Positions 31,098 through 39,148 of a stretch of DNA of 41,282 nt are shown piece by piece. The stretch is from Actinomycetota bacterium (GTDB taxonomy: Bacteria > Actinomycetota > Actinomycetes > S36-B12 > GCA-2699445), in contig JAGQTY010000026.1 in NCBI GenBank assembly GCA_020438795.1, forward strand, positions 1 through 41,282, read 5' to 3'. Position numbers and translations under genes: made by a program. The notes under the pieces are model-generated. The model worked only from the letters and a program-made list of their open reading frames with translations. It did no database searches and had not been told where the DNA came from. Positions within the stretch are counted from its first letter, which is position 1; every line of letters begins with the position of its first letter.

Positions 31098-32075
31098 ATG
31101 ACAGCAATCACCCAGCACACGTACGGCAGCAGTGAACAGATGCACGTGGCTGAGGTGCCGCTGCCGCAGCCCGCCCCGGACGAGGTGCTCATCGAGGTTC
31201 ACGCCGCCGGTGTCGACCGAGGCGTGTGGCATGTGATGACCGGCAAGCCCTACCTGATCCGGGTCACCCCCTACGGAGGTCTGCGTGGGCCGAAGAATCC
31301 GGTACCGGGCAGCGACGTGGCTGGCCGAGTTGTGGCCGTCGGCTCCGAGGTGACCCGGTTCGCCGAAGGCGACGAGGTGTTCGGGATCGGGGTCGGCGCC
31401 TTCGCGGAGTACGCGGTGGCCAAGGAGACGAAGCTGGTGCACAAGCCGAATACCGTGAGCTTCGATGAGGCAGGCACGGCCGCCGTCTCCGGTATCACTG
31501 CTCTGCAGGCGCTGACCGAAACGGGGCGGCTCGAGCCCGGTCAGTCGGTGCTCGTGATCGGCGCCGCCGGCGGTGTGGGCAGCTTTGCGGTCCAGATCGC
31601 CAGGGCCCTCGGCGGCATTGTCACCGGTGTCGCCAGTGGCGAGAAGCTGGACCTGGTGCGGGCTCTGGGTGCATCCGACACGATCGACTACCGCACTGAG
31701 AACTACCTCGACGGTTCCCGACGCTGGGATCTGATCATCGATACCGGCGGTAGCAACCCGGTCTCAGCGCTGCGCCGTGCCCTTCACAAGCGCGGCACGC
31801 TGGTCATCGTGGGTGGCGAGGGCGGCAATGTCGCAGGGGTCGGCCGGCAGATCGGCGCCTTGCTGCGGTCCATCTTCGTCAAGCAGCGGCTTACTTCCTT
31901 CATCAGCGCGGAGAAGACCGAGTACATCCAGCGCCTGGCAGACCTGATGGCCGACGGCGCGGTCCGACCCGCAGTGGGCTCCACATACTCGTTGCAGGAG
32001 GCACCGCAAGCGGTCAGTGACCTGACGGATGGCGCGATCCGCGGCAAGGCGGCGGTACTCGTGAGGACGGACTGA
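31098..32075 (+). CDS. Zinc-free MDR oxidoreductase, TetR-controlled
   Basis: 325 aa from ATG 31098 (AAGGA seven bases upstream); ATG 31077, also with a good ribosome-binding site, would add seven residues. GroES-like domain: MTAITQHTYGSSEQMHVAEVPLPQPAPDEVLIEVHAAGVDRGVWHVMTGKPYL, GSDVAGRVVAVGSEVTRFAEGDEVFG. NADPH domain: VIGAAGGVGSFAVQIARALGG, DTIDYRTENY. No structural zinc site. Reduces quinones or enones with NADPH in the cytoplasm by family. Expression is very likely repressed by the divergent TetR through operators 1 and 2. Unlike its paralogue at 25589-26605, it has a leadered message. Confidence 0.92.
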   Translation: MTAITQHTYGSSEQMHVAEVPLPQPAPDEVLIEVHAAGVDRGVWHVMTGKPYLIRVTPYGGLRGPKNPVPGSDVAGRVVAVGSEVTRFAEGDEVFGIGVGAFAEYAVAKETKLVHKPNTVSFDEAGTAAVSGITALQALTETGRLEPGQSVLVIGAAGGVGSFAVQIARALGGIVTGVASGEKLDLVRALGASDTIDYRTENYLDGSRRWDLIIDTGGSNPVSALRRALHKRGTLVIVGGEGGNVAGVGRQIGALLRSIFVKQRLTSFISAEKTEYIQRLADLMADGAVRPAVGSTYSLQEAPQAVSDLTDGAIRGKAAVLVRTD

Positions 32076-32180
32076 GGACTCGTGCATCGCGGATGTGCTC
32101 GGCCGATCGTGGACACCGATTGCCTGGGAGAAACCGGATCGGAAGTGTATTGAGTGCCCGATCGATAGGAGACACGGCCG

Positions 32181-32954
32181 ATGAGCGATAGCCCCGACCA
32201 GTACAAGGCCGCGGCCTTCTTTGATCTCGACGGCACGTTGATCAAGGGATCGGCGAACATTCCCTTCGCGATCTCGGCCTTCAAGAAGGGGCTGGTATCC
32301 AAGAAGCAGCTGCTGGTCGACATCAAGAATGGGGTCTCGTTCAAGCTGAAGGGCGCCACCGATGAGCGCTCCGCTGAGGTTCGCGACCGGATTCTTGAGG
32401 CGGTCAAGGGTCAGCGCGTGGATGACATCGTGGCGATCGCCGACGATTTCATGGCGAAGCTGGTCTCCCAGGTGCAGCCGGAGATGGCGGAGGTGCTGGC
32501 CGAGCAGAAGGCGATGGGCAACGCTCGCGTCATCCTCTCCGCCTCGCCCACCGAGATCGTCTCGAGGCTCGCCAAGGAGCTCGGCCTCGAATACGGCATC
32601 GGCACCACGGCGGCCCACGAGAACGGAATCTACACAGGGGTCCTTGCGGGCCCCTTCTGCTATCGGGAGGGCAAGGCGGAGATCATCCGGAGCATGTGCG
32701 CCGAGCACGGCTGGCCGCTCGAGGACTGCTACGCCTACTCCGATTCACTGTCCGACCTTCCGATGATGGAGGTGGTGGGACATCCGGTCGCAGTCAATCC
32801 TGAGACCGAGCTGCGGGAGAAGGCGGGCGAGGACGGCTGGCCCGTCGTGGAGACGAGCAACATCCGTTCCATGCGCAAGCGTGACATGCCCAAAGCAGCG
32901 GCAAAGAACATGGCGAACAAGCTGCACCGCAGTTCCGAGGAAGCCGCTGGCTGA
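32181..32954 (+). CDS. HAD-IB family hydrolase (SerB-like phosphatase)
   Basis: 257 aa. Motif I is AAFFDLDGTL (nucleophile D15, acid/base D17), motif II is RVILSASP (Ser), motif III is the Lys of CYREGKAEII, and motif IV is CYAYSDSLSDLPMMEVV. All are intact, fitting the HAD-IB group of phosphoserine-phosphatase-like enzymes. In Actinobacteria, relatives act on phosphoserine, lysophospholipids or similar monophosphates. The C-terminus ends in a basic, probably flexible tail (RKRDMPKAAAKNMANKLHRS). AGGAG lies 9 bases before the ATG. Possibly co-transcribed with the MDR gene (105-base gap), though that is uncertain. Confidence 0.92.
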   Translation: MSDSPDQYKAAAFFDLDGTLIKGSANIPFAISAFKKGLVSKKQLLVDIKNGVSFKLKGATDERSAEVRDRILEAVKGQRVDDIVAIADDFMAKLVSQVQPEMAEVLAEQKAMGNARVILSASPTEIVSRLAKELGLEYGIGTTAAHENGIYTGVLAGPFCYREGKAEIIRSMCAEHGWPLEDCYAYSDSLSDLPMMEVVGHPVAVNPETELREKAGEDGWPVVETSNIRSMRKRDMPKAAAKNMANKLHRSSEEAAG

Positions 32955-33270
32955 CGCTCGCTGCCCGCATCTCCAAGACACCCCTCGAAACTCCGCCGCC
33001 GCCGTATCGGCAGCACCCGAAACCGACCCCGGATGCAGCGCGAGCCTGTCCACAGACTCGAGGATCGGGAGCTTCAGTGCTGCCTTGGGAACATAGACTG
33101 AGTCCCGGGGGGCGGCCCGAGAAATCCTTGTCACGCAAGGAGAAAATCGCGAGGGCTGGCACGGATTAGTCCGGGCAGGTGAACCTCACGCCTGGAAGAT
33201 GCATGCCCTGTGTGCCCTGCTAGGCTCAAAAACACACCAAGCAATGGGTTTCCCCCAACACCCCCCATTG
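32955..33270. other. 316-base gap between convergent genes
   Basis: No convincing gene. It contains a short hairpin (TCCTTG 33125-33130 with CAAGGA 33136-33141) and the larger inverted repeat at 33240-33272. A small structured RNA cannot be excluded. Confidence 0.4.
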
Positions 33271-33272
33271 CT
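33240..33272 (-). terminator. Inverted repeat, probable terminator of the DUF1023 gene
   Basis: AGCAATGGG (33240-33248) pairs with CCCATTGCT (33264-33272) around a 15-base loop that is C-rich on the plus strand. On the minus strand the stem is followed by TGGTGTGTTTTTG, giving a T-run just after it. It overlaps the last codon region of the hydrolase gene ending at 33271. Confidence 0.45.
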
Positions 33273-34629
33273 AACCACCAAGGGCTCGCTCCCGGACTTC
33301 GCCGAGCACCCCGCGATACACCCCGCGGAGGTCCTCGCCATCACCAACACGGAGTCCGGGAGCAAGTCCGTTAACGACTCTGTGAAGGTTCGCCAGGGAG
33401 CCAGTGCCCGGGTTGAAGTACTCGGAGTGACCTTCGGCCCGCAGTAGCGCCTCCCCCCACGGCTCCGTACTCATCCGCTCGCCGCCGAATCCGGCATCCG
33501 TCGGGTATCTCGTGGTGGTGATCAGCGCCTGCGCGACACCGAGGGGGGCCACAGCATCATTACCTCTGGCGTGTCCCGGGATCCAGTCGCCGTAGTACCC
33601 CGCCACGAAGTCTCCTCGCGCAGCCATCGTATAGAGCTTCTGATGATCGGCCAGGTCCAGCGACTCCTGGCTGTTGAACGGCCTGGCGCCGGGACTGCCG
33701 ACCAGCACCAGATTGTCGACCTGCGGCAACTGACCACCCTGCGCCGCGTACATCGCGACGACCGAGCCGTAGCTGTGACCGACCACTGAGTAGCGTTGCC
33801 AGGACTCGATGTCGAGACCGGCGCTGAACCGCCTGAACTCATCCGCCCCCTCTCTGGCGCGTGTCTCACCGGCCCCGGACAACACATCGTGCCATCGCCA
33901 GAGGTCGGTGGGACTCGGTGGCGTGTCATAGCCGAGCCATGCGATGGCGGCCGTTCTGTCATCGGGCCGCAATGCACGAGCATCGGAGATCACCGAGGGC
34001 AACGTGGTCAGATCGTTGCCGACGCCCGGCACGAACGCAACCACCGACCGGCTCGTCTGCGGATTCCCGAAACTGACCGCCGCCCTGCCGTCACCACGAG
34101 GGTCGAAAGCCAGCAGCAGCACTCCTGGTGCCATGACGGCCTCGAATCGTGCCCGCATGCTCTCATTCCCGGCCAACCACGCGTCAAGGACCCTCCGGTT
34201 GGCTTCATCTCGTACCAGCAGCGGAATCCCATCGGCATTCCCGACCATCCAGGGCTTCGTGCGCAACAGGTGCTCGCGTTGCTCCGGTGTAAGAGTCCGC
34301 CACCAGTCTGCAACGGCTGCCGGGCCGTGTGGCAGCTCTGGAATCTCCGCTGCAGAGACCTGCGGGAGGTCAGCGGCGCTGGCCCGCTTCTGCTCAACCG
34401 CGTGCTCGCGCAACCGATCGGCTGCCGCCAGCAACTCCTCCAGGACCGTGGCCAGTTGAGTGATCGCAACCGACCAGAGAGGGGTGAGCCTCGCGGCGTC
34501 CGGCCCGCACCACGCCAGCTCGACGACGCTAGCCTTGTGCCCGTTGAGCCACACGAGCTGCGCTGAGGCCCACGCTCGCAGGGACTCACCGATCTCCTGT
34601 AGCCGCAGTGGATCACTGCCGAGAATCAC
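33271..34629 (-). CDS. DUF1023 alpha/beta hydrolase with WXG100-like N-terminus
   Basis: 452 aa from GTG 34629. Residues 1-90 look like a WXG100/ESAT-6-type helical hairpin: WCG at 40-42 in VVELAWCGPDAARLTPLW, then a long helix to VEQKRASA. The DUF1023 alpha/beta-hydrolase domain follows, with the nucleophile elbow VVGHSYGSVVAMYAA (Ser about 285), DNLVLVGSPGA and a late histidine (GHSEYF or NLHRVVNG). Similar fusions occur in Actinobacteria and are suspected type VII or other non-classical secretion substrates; there is no signal peptide here. No WXG100 partner or ESX gene is nearby. It is divergent from the Tad-locus zinc-ribbon gene. Confidence 0.85.
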   Translation of the reverse strand: MILGSDPLRLQEIGESLRAWASAQLVWLNGHKASVVELAWCGPDAARLTPLWSVAITQLATVLEELLAAADRLREHAVEQKRASAADLPQVSAAEIPELPHGPAAVADWWRTLTPEQREHLLRTKPWMVGNADGIPLLVRDEANRRVLDAWLAGNESMRARFEAVMAPGVLLLAFDPRGDGRAAVSFGNPQTSRSVVAFVPGVGNDLTTLPSVISDARALRPDDRTAAIAWLGYDTPPSPTDLWRWHDVLSGAGETRAREGADEFRRFSAGLDIESWQRYSVVGHSYGSVVAMYAAQGGQLPQVDNLVLVGSPGARPFNSQESLDLADHQKLYTMAARGDFVAGYYGDWIPGHARGNDAVAPLGVAQALITTTRYPTDAGFGGERMSTEPWGEALLRAEGHSEYFNPGTGSLANLHRVVNGLAPGLRVGDGEDLRGVYRGVLGEVRERALGG

Positions 34630-34634
34630 GTTCG

Positions 34635-34654
34635 CCTCACCACCTGCTGTGAGG
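34635..34654. promoter_or_regulatory. Inverted repeat overlapping the ribosome-binding site of the DUF1023 gene
   Basis: CCTCAC-N8-GTGAGG. On the minus strand the GTGAGG arm is the likely Shine-Dalgarno sequence, 5 bases before GTG 34629, so a hairpin would mask it. It could instead be a protein-binding operator in the 103-base divergent region. Confidence 0.4.
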
Positions 34655-34732
34655 CTATGCAGGGCCCTGATGGCTCACAATGGGTCGTTCCACCCTCCCC
34701 GGACGCGTAGCCGTACTGGGAAGCTCTGGCGC

Positions 34733-35374
34733 ATGGGGGAATCGACGGATTCGCAACGGCAGTGCCACCAGTGCGGCAGGGCCGCCTCCGGCATTCACTG
34801 CCCCACCTGTACGGCGCTGCTGCCCGAACATGTGCCAGCCACTGAGCAAGGGTCGCCCACTCGCCGCCACCTCAGCCGCCACTGGATCATGATCTCGCTG
34901 GCCGCACTGGCGGGCCTGTCTGTCCTCTATGGCATCGCAGCACGGGTTGTGACTCCCGAGCCGCAGGAGCTACTGGTTGGCGAGACCGCGGCCCTCGTGG
35001 ATAGCCAATTCCGTGAGATCCAGCAGGGTCGACTGCCCGGGCAGCTACGACGGGTCACCGAGGGGGCGCGTTCGCAGCTGAATGCGGTGGAAGAGTCCCT
35101 GCGGACGCTGCCCTCCGACGACGGAACCCGCAAGGAACTCGACGCCCTGCGACTGCTGGTGTCCGGCCTGGCGCAGCTGCACGAATCCCCACGTTCCCCC
35201 GACTGGTCGAGACTGCACAGCAGTGTGCAGACGGGCATGGTGCAGCTCCCTCCTTCCGTACCTCTGTCGAAGCGGATCACCTCGGTCGGCGCAATGGTCA
35301 TCGACCGGCTCTCGCTGCTGTACTCAACCGCTCCCGCGCCGCCGAACAGGCACGCTCTCAGGCCCGAAATCTGA
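34733..35374 (+). CDS. Zinc-ribbon single-span membrane protein at the head of the Tad locus
   Basis: 213 aa from ATG 34733. The N-terminal cytoplasmic zinc ribbon has Cys 11, 14, 23 and 26 (CHQCGRAASGIHCPTC). One span follows (about 51-71, IMISLAALAGLSVLYGIAARVV), then an extracytoplasmic alpha-helical domain with heptad-like spacing (ALVDSQFREIQQGRLPGQLRRVTEGARSQLNAVEESLRTL). No known family recognised. It points the same way as the pilus genes, 181 bases before the SAF/RcpC gene, which has its own promoter, so membership of the locus is by position only. Confidence 0.7.
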   Translation: MGESTDSQRQCHQCGRAASGIHCPTCTALLPEHVPATEQGSPTRRHLSRHWIMISLAALAGLSVLYGIAARVVTPEPQELLVGETAALVDSQFREIQQGRLPGQLRRVTEGARSQLNAVEESLRTLPSDDGTRKELDALRLLVSGLAQLHESPRSPDWSRLHSSVQTGMVQLPPSVPLSKRITSVGAMVIDRLSLLYSTAPAPPNRHALRPEI

Positions 35375-35512
35375 TGCCGCCCACCCAGACCGACAAGCAG
35401 CGGGCCCGCGATTGTATCCCAGCGCCAGACGAGCGACCGAGTGCGTCGCTGATCCAGGTGAACAACCCAACAGAGCCCTTCCCGGGCTTGCCTCCGCGCG
35501 GATCCTGGTTAC

Positions 35513-35518
35513 TACAGT
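35513..35518 (+). promoter_or_regulatory. Candidate promoter of the Tad operon (-10 TACAGT)
   Basis: TACAGT lies 37 bases before GTG 35556. TTGCCT at 35488-35493 could be the -35, but the 19-base spacer is long. Confidence 0.4.
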
Positions 35519-35555
35519 GGGAGGACCGAAAACCATCACCCGGGAAGGTGCAGAC

Positions 35556-36206
35556 GTGAGCCTGAAGGTGGAGTCGCCACAAGTGACGCCGAGTCTCCCG
35601 GCGCCCGTGCGCGGACAGCGCCGCCCGCTCCTCATAGGTCTCGGTATCGCACTAGTGGGGCTGGGCGCCCTGCTGGCCGCCTGGCTGGCGACGTCCCTGG
35701 GCGCGACCCAGCCGGTACTCGCCCTGGTCAACACCGTCCACCGCGGCAGCCTGATCACCAGCCAGGACCTCACCATCGTCAACCTCAACCCCGACCCTCA
35801 GCTTGCCGAGGTTCCCGGTTCCGAGCTCGGATCCGTGGTGGGCCAACGCGCACTCGTCGATCTCCCCGCGGGATCGATCCTTCCGAACGATACCTACTCC
35901 GACGTTCCGCTGCCGGCTTCCGGCGACTCCTTGGTGGGTCTGGCACTGAGCCCATCCCGCATGCCACTGCAGCCACTCACTGCCGGGACACCGGTGCGAG
36001 TGGTGCTCACGCCCCGCGACGGCGATGAGCCGACCCGAGGCGCCCCGAGCAGCACACTCGCCACCGTCGTCTCCACCAGCTACGACGCGGACACCGCCCA
36101 GACGGTCGTTGAGGTTTCTCTCCCAGCCCAGGAGGCGCCGGCACTGGCCGCAGCCGCGGCCACCGGGCGTATTGCGATCGTGGTCGACTCCGAGGTCGAC
36201 CGATGA
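35556..36206 (+). CDS. SAF domain pilus assembly protein (RcpC/CpaB-like)
   Basis: 216 aa from GTG 35556 (GGGAAGG, 7 bases spacing). One N-terminal span (PLLIGLGIALVGLGALLAAWLATSL, about 24-48). The external SAF domain is ALVNTVHRGSLITSQDLTIVNLNPDPQLAEVPGSELGSVVGQRALVDLPAGSIL, followed by a CpaB-like beta domain (LALSPSRMPLQPLTAGTPVRVVL). In Tad systems RcpC/CpaB proteins work at the cell envelope in pilus export. First gene of the compact run to tadC; its stop overlaps the next ATG (ATGA). Confidence 0.88.
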   Translation: MSLKVESPQVTPSLPAPVRGQRRPLLIGLGIALVGLGALLAAWLATSLGATQPVLALVNTVHRGSLITSQDLTIVNLNPDPQLAEVPGSELGSVVGQRALVDLPAGSILPNDTYSDVPLPASGDSLVGLALSPSRMPLQPLTAGTPVRVVLTPRDGDEPTRGAPSSTLATVVSTSYDADTAQTVVEVSLPAQEAPALAAAAATGRIAIVVDSEVDR

Positions 36207-36907
36207 TCCTGACCCTGTTCAGCGCAAGCGGCGCACCCGGTGTCACCACGACGGCGTTGGCCATGGCCTCCTTCTGGCCCAGACCGGTCACGGTGCTGGA
36301 GACCACCCTGGGGTCCGCGGTGCTGGCCGGCTTCCTACGAGGCCAACTGGCCCATGACCGAGGTGTCCTGGGCCTGGCTGCCGGCCACCGCGACGGCACG
36401 CTCACCGAGGCCATCACCACCAACTCGCTTCCTGTTCCAGGCACCGCCTGCCGAGTCATCCCGGGATTCACCAACACATCGCAATCCGACGCGTTCTCCC
36501 CCGGTGCCTGGCGTGCGGTCGCCGAGGCTTTCCAGGACGCAGGAGAGGATCTGATCGTTGATGCAGGCCGAGTAACCAGCCGCACATTTCCGGAAGCGTT
36601 GGTCACAGCAGCTGACGCACGCTGGCTCATGCTGGAGGGCAGTTTGCCATCCATCGCGGCAGCTCACAGGCTGTCAGTTCCAGAGGAGACGGCGCTGCTC
36701 TCCGTCGGGTCGCAACGAGCATATTCCTCGAAGACCGTCGCCCGACAGCTCAGCCTGCCCAGGGCCGGGCACGTCCCGTGGGAACCTCAGCACGCGAGGG
36801 TGTTCAGTCATGGCGCGACCCCAGTGAGACGACTTCTCACCAGCGAGTTCTCCGCCGCTATGACGCATCTGGTCACGAAGGCCCAGGAATCGGGCTGTCG
36901 TGTCTGA
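36203..36907 (+). CDS. TadZ/CpaE-like ParA-family protein with lysine-less P-loop
   Basis: 234 aa. Begins MILTLFSASGAPGVTTTALAMASFW: the position and spacing of a MinD/ParA deviant Walker A, but both the signature and the catalytic lysines (KGGxGKT) are missing. Switch-like segments follow (VLETTLGSAVLAGFLRG, EDLIVDAGR at the Walker B position, with the Asp retained). TadZ/CpaE proteins localise the pilus machine to a pole or site and often have weak or no ATPase activity. It overlaps the SAF gene by 4 bases and tadA by 8. Confidence 0.8.
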   Translation: MILTLFSASGAPGVTTTALAMASFWPRPVTVLETTLGSAVLAGFLRGQLAHDRGVLGLAAGHRDGTLTEAITTNSLPVPGTACRVIPGFTNTSQSDAFSPGAWRAVAEAFQDAGEDLIVDAGRVTSRTFPEALVTAADARWLMLEGSLPSIAAAHRLSVPEETALLSVGSQRAYSSKTVARQLSLPRAGHVPWEPQHARVFSHGATPVRRLLTSEFSAAMTHLVTKAQESGCRV

Positions 36908-38318
36908 GAATCTGCTGGCCCGACTGCCGATCTTCGCCCCTGTGACTACGAAGTCCGCCCCCGAGGCGCCCGCCCCGTCGACACAGGACCACAAAACCAC
37001 AGTGGACTGGAACCAGGTCCGCGAACTGCGGACCCTCGTGGCCAAGGAACATTCGCGCCTGCTGGAGCAGGGCGACGAAAGCGACATGAGCACTGTCATC
37101 AGAGCAGTGGTGAAAGCTCATACCGAGGCTGAGTTGGAGCTCAAGGGCCGTTCGGTGAGCACGGAACAGCAGGACCTTCTGCTGAGGGCGGTCCGTGATG
37201 CAGTACTCGGCCTCGGCCGCCTGCAGCCACTGCTGGATGACGACAGTGTGGAGAACATCGAGCTCCACGGCTGCGATCGTGTCGTCGTCGAGTATCAGGG
37301 AGGCGCTCTCCGTCAGGTTGACCCCGTCGCGGAGTCCGACGAGGAACTCATCGATGACCTCAACTTCCTGGCTGCGTCCACGGGCGTCAACGCCCGTGAG
37401 TTCTCCACCGCCCAGCCACTGCTTGATATGCGTCTGCCGGATGGTTCCCGTCTCGCGGCGAGTATGGCTATCTCCCCCAGGCCTCAGGTGACCGTACGGA
37501 GGCACCGCCTGCGCAGGGTCAGTCTCGCGGACCTGGTGGCCCGTCGCATGATGTCCGAGCAGGCGGCTGCATTCCTGTCCGCCGCCGTTCGGGCCCAGAA
37601 GACGATCATGGTCGCGGGACCACAGGGAGCAGGGAAGACGACCCTGCTGAGGGCCCTGTGCGGGGAGATGGACCGATGGGAGAGCGTGGGGACCATCGAG
37701 ACAGAGCACGAACTGCACCTGCACGAACTCACCGACCAGCACTACCGGGTCCGTGCATGGGAGGCACGGACGGGTTCCGGCGAGGAGCGCCCCGACGGCT
37801 CGCGAGCCGGTGAGATCACCCTGGACCGGCTCACCGAATCCGCCTGGCGCCACAACTTGGACCGACTGATCCTCGGCGAGGTCCGGGGCCGCGAGGCGGC
37901 AGCCCTGATGAAGGTGATCTCCGGAGTGCAAGGAGCGATGTGGACGATCCACGCGCCCAGCGCGAGGCAGGCGGTGGACCGGATGGTGACCCTGATGTTG
38001 GAGGCCGGCCCACATGTGACTGTGGAGTTCGCCCGGCGCCAGGTGAACGCTCACGTCGACCTCGTCGTCCAGGTCTCGGCCAGTGTCAGTCACAACCGTG
38101 CCGGCCGATCACGCTCCCGCTACGTCAGCGAGATCGCGGCCATCGAGGAGGGGGAAGCGGGATCAGTCGGCTTCACCGACGTCTTCAGCGCCGATCCCGG
38201 CGAGCAACTCGCCAAGCCGCGATACGCGCCCCCACCTCGGCTGCTCAGCGACCTGCGGCCGTTCCTTGAGGACACGCCTCGCGATTCGACCCCTATGAGG
38301 AGTCCGCAATGGCACTAG
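36900..38318 (+). CDS. tadA: TadA/CpaF secretion ATPase
   Basis: 472 aa. Hexameric motor for Flp pilus assembly. Walker A is GPQGAGKTTLLRAL (from residue 240). The Asp-box region is SVGTIETEHELHLHEL, Walker B/catalytic region is LDRLILGEVRGREAAALMKVISGVQGAMWTIHA, with the His box around the final H. The N-terminal domain has DDSVENIELHGCDRVVVEY and LPDGSRLAASM, standard for CpaF. GTG 36900 overlaps tadZ by 8 bases. The C-terminal ~70 residues are polar and variable. Confidence 0.95.
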   Translation: MSENLLARLPIFAPVTTKSAPEAPAPSTQDHKTTVDWNQVRELRTLVAKEHSRLLEQGDESDMSTVIRAVVKAHTEAELELKGRSVSTEQQDLLLRAVRDAVLGLGRLQPLLDDDSVENIELHGCDRVVVEYQGGALRQVDPVAESDEELIDDLNFLAASTGVNAREFSTAQPLLDMRLPDGSRLAASMAISPRPQVTVRRHRLRRVSLADLVARRMMSEQAAAFLSAAVRAQKTIMVAGPQGAGKTTLLRALCGEMDRWESVGTIETEHELHLHELTDQHYRVRAWEARTGSGEERPDGSRAGEITLDRLTESAWRHNLDRLILGEVRGREAAALMKVISGVQGAMWTIHAPSARQAVDRMVTLMLEAGPHVTVEFARRQVNAHVDLVVQVSASVSHNRAGRSRSRYVSEIAAIEEGEAGSVGFTDVFSADPGEQLAKPRYAPPPRLLSDLRPFLEDTPRDSTPMRSPQWH

Positions 38319-39148
38319 CAGCCGTAGTGGTCCTGGTGTTCTGCGCCGGGGTCGGACTCATCCTTCTGGGGTTCCGGCGAGCACCCGAGACTCGCCGGAG
38401 TCGCACGCCGAGGTGGGTCAGGGCACTACGCAATATTCCCCGTCGCGACCGCAAGCTCCTCGGCGCGGGGATTGCAGCCGGACTCCTGGCGTTCGCGATC
38501 ACGGGCTGGCCCGTCGCCGGACTCGCCGTCCCCGTCGCCTTCGTCGGCATCCCGAGAATCATTGCACCCAGTACCGCCAAGAACGTCATCGAGCGCCTGG
38601 AAGGCCTGGAGGAATGGACCAGAGCCCTGGCTGGCAGCTTGACGGTCGGTCTGGGACTCGAGCAGGCCATCATTCGGACTACTCGCAACTGCCCGGCAGC
38701 GATCGAGTCCGAACTCGGCAGCCTGAGTCGCAGACTCAAGAGCCGTTGGCCCACGGATGAGGCCCTGCTTGCCTTCGCCGACGAAGTGGCTGATCCGACC
38801 GGTGATCTGATCGTGGCTGCACTCATCGCCTCAGCAAGACGGCGAGGCCCCGGCCTGAGCGATGCCCTGGAGAGCCTGGCGAACACAGTCGCCGACGACG
38901 TCCGATCGCGGCGCATGATCGAGTCCGATCGCGCCAAACCACGGGCGACCGCCAGATGGGTCACGATCATCACGCTGCTCGTTCTCGGTCTCCTCGCCTT
39001 CAACTCCGACTATCTGTCCAGCTACTCAACCCCGAGCGGGCAGTTGCTACTGGCGCTGTTCCTGTCCGCCTACGCCGGCGGACTGCTGTGGATGCAGGCG
39101 GTTGCAAGGGGCAAGCCCGCTCCCCGATTGCTGGAGGGTGGCGGATGA
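38309..39148 (+). CDS. tadB: TadB inner-membrane platform protein
   Basis: 279 aa. T2SSF-type membrane platform protein. Two N-terminal spans (ALAAVVVLVFCAGVGLILLGF, LLGAGIAAGLLAFAITGWPVAGLAVPVAFV) precede the cytoplasmic domain (NVIERLEGLEEWTRALAGSLTVGLGLEQAI). Two C-terminal spans follow (WVTIITLLVLGLLAF, LLLALFLSAYAGGLLWM). The LEEWTRALAGSLTVGLGLEQA segment is the TadB signature. AGGAG is 6 bases before ATG 38309, which lies 10 bases inside tadA. Confidence 0.9.
   Translation: MALAAVVVLVFCAGVGLILLGFRRAPETRRSRTPRWVRALRNIPRRDRKLLGAGIAAGLLAFAITGWPVAGLAVPVAFVGIPRIIAPSTAKNVIERLEGLEEWTRALAGSLTVGLGLEQAIIRTTRNCPAAIESELGSLSRRLKSRWPTDEALLAFADEVADPTGDLIVAALIASARRRGPGLSDALESLANTVADDVRSRRMIESDRAKPRATARWVTIITLLVLGLLAFNSDYLSSYSTPSGQLLLALFLSAYAGGLLWMQAVARGKPAPRLLEGGG

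Noticed and set aside
33240..33272. 6C-type small RNA
   Set aside because: Only one hairpin with a C-rich loop is present and the six-C run is partly in the stem; the model needs two such loops. Kept as a probable terminator.
33199..33447. 82-codon plus-strand frame crossing the convergent gap
   Set aside because: No domain, no ribosome-binding site, and most of it is antisense to the DUF1023 gene.
36873..38093. 406-codon minus-strand open frame opposite tadA
   Set aside because: Antisense to a gene with all CpaF motifs; His/Gln-rich noise composition.
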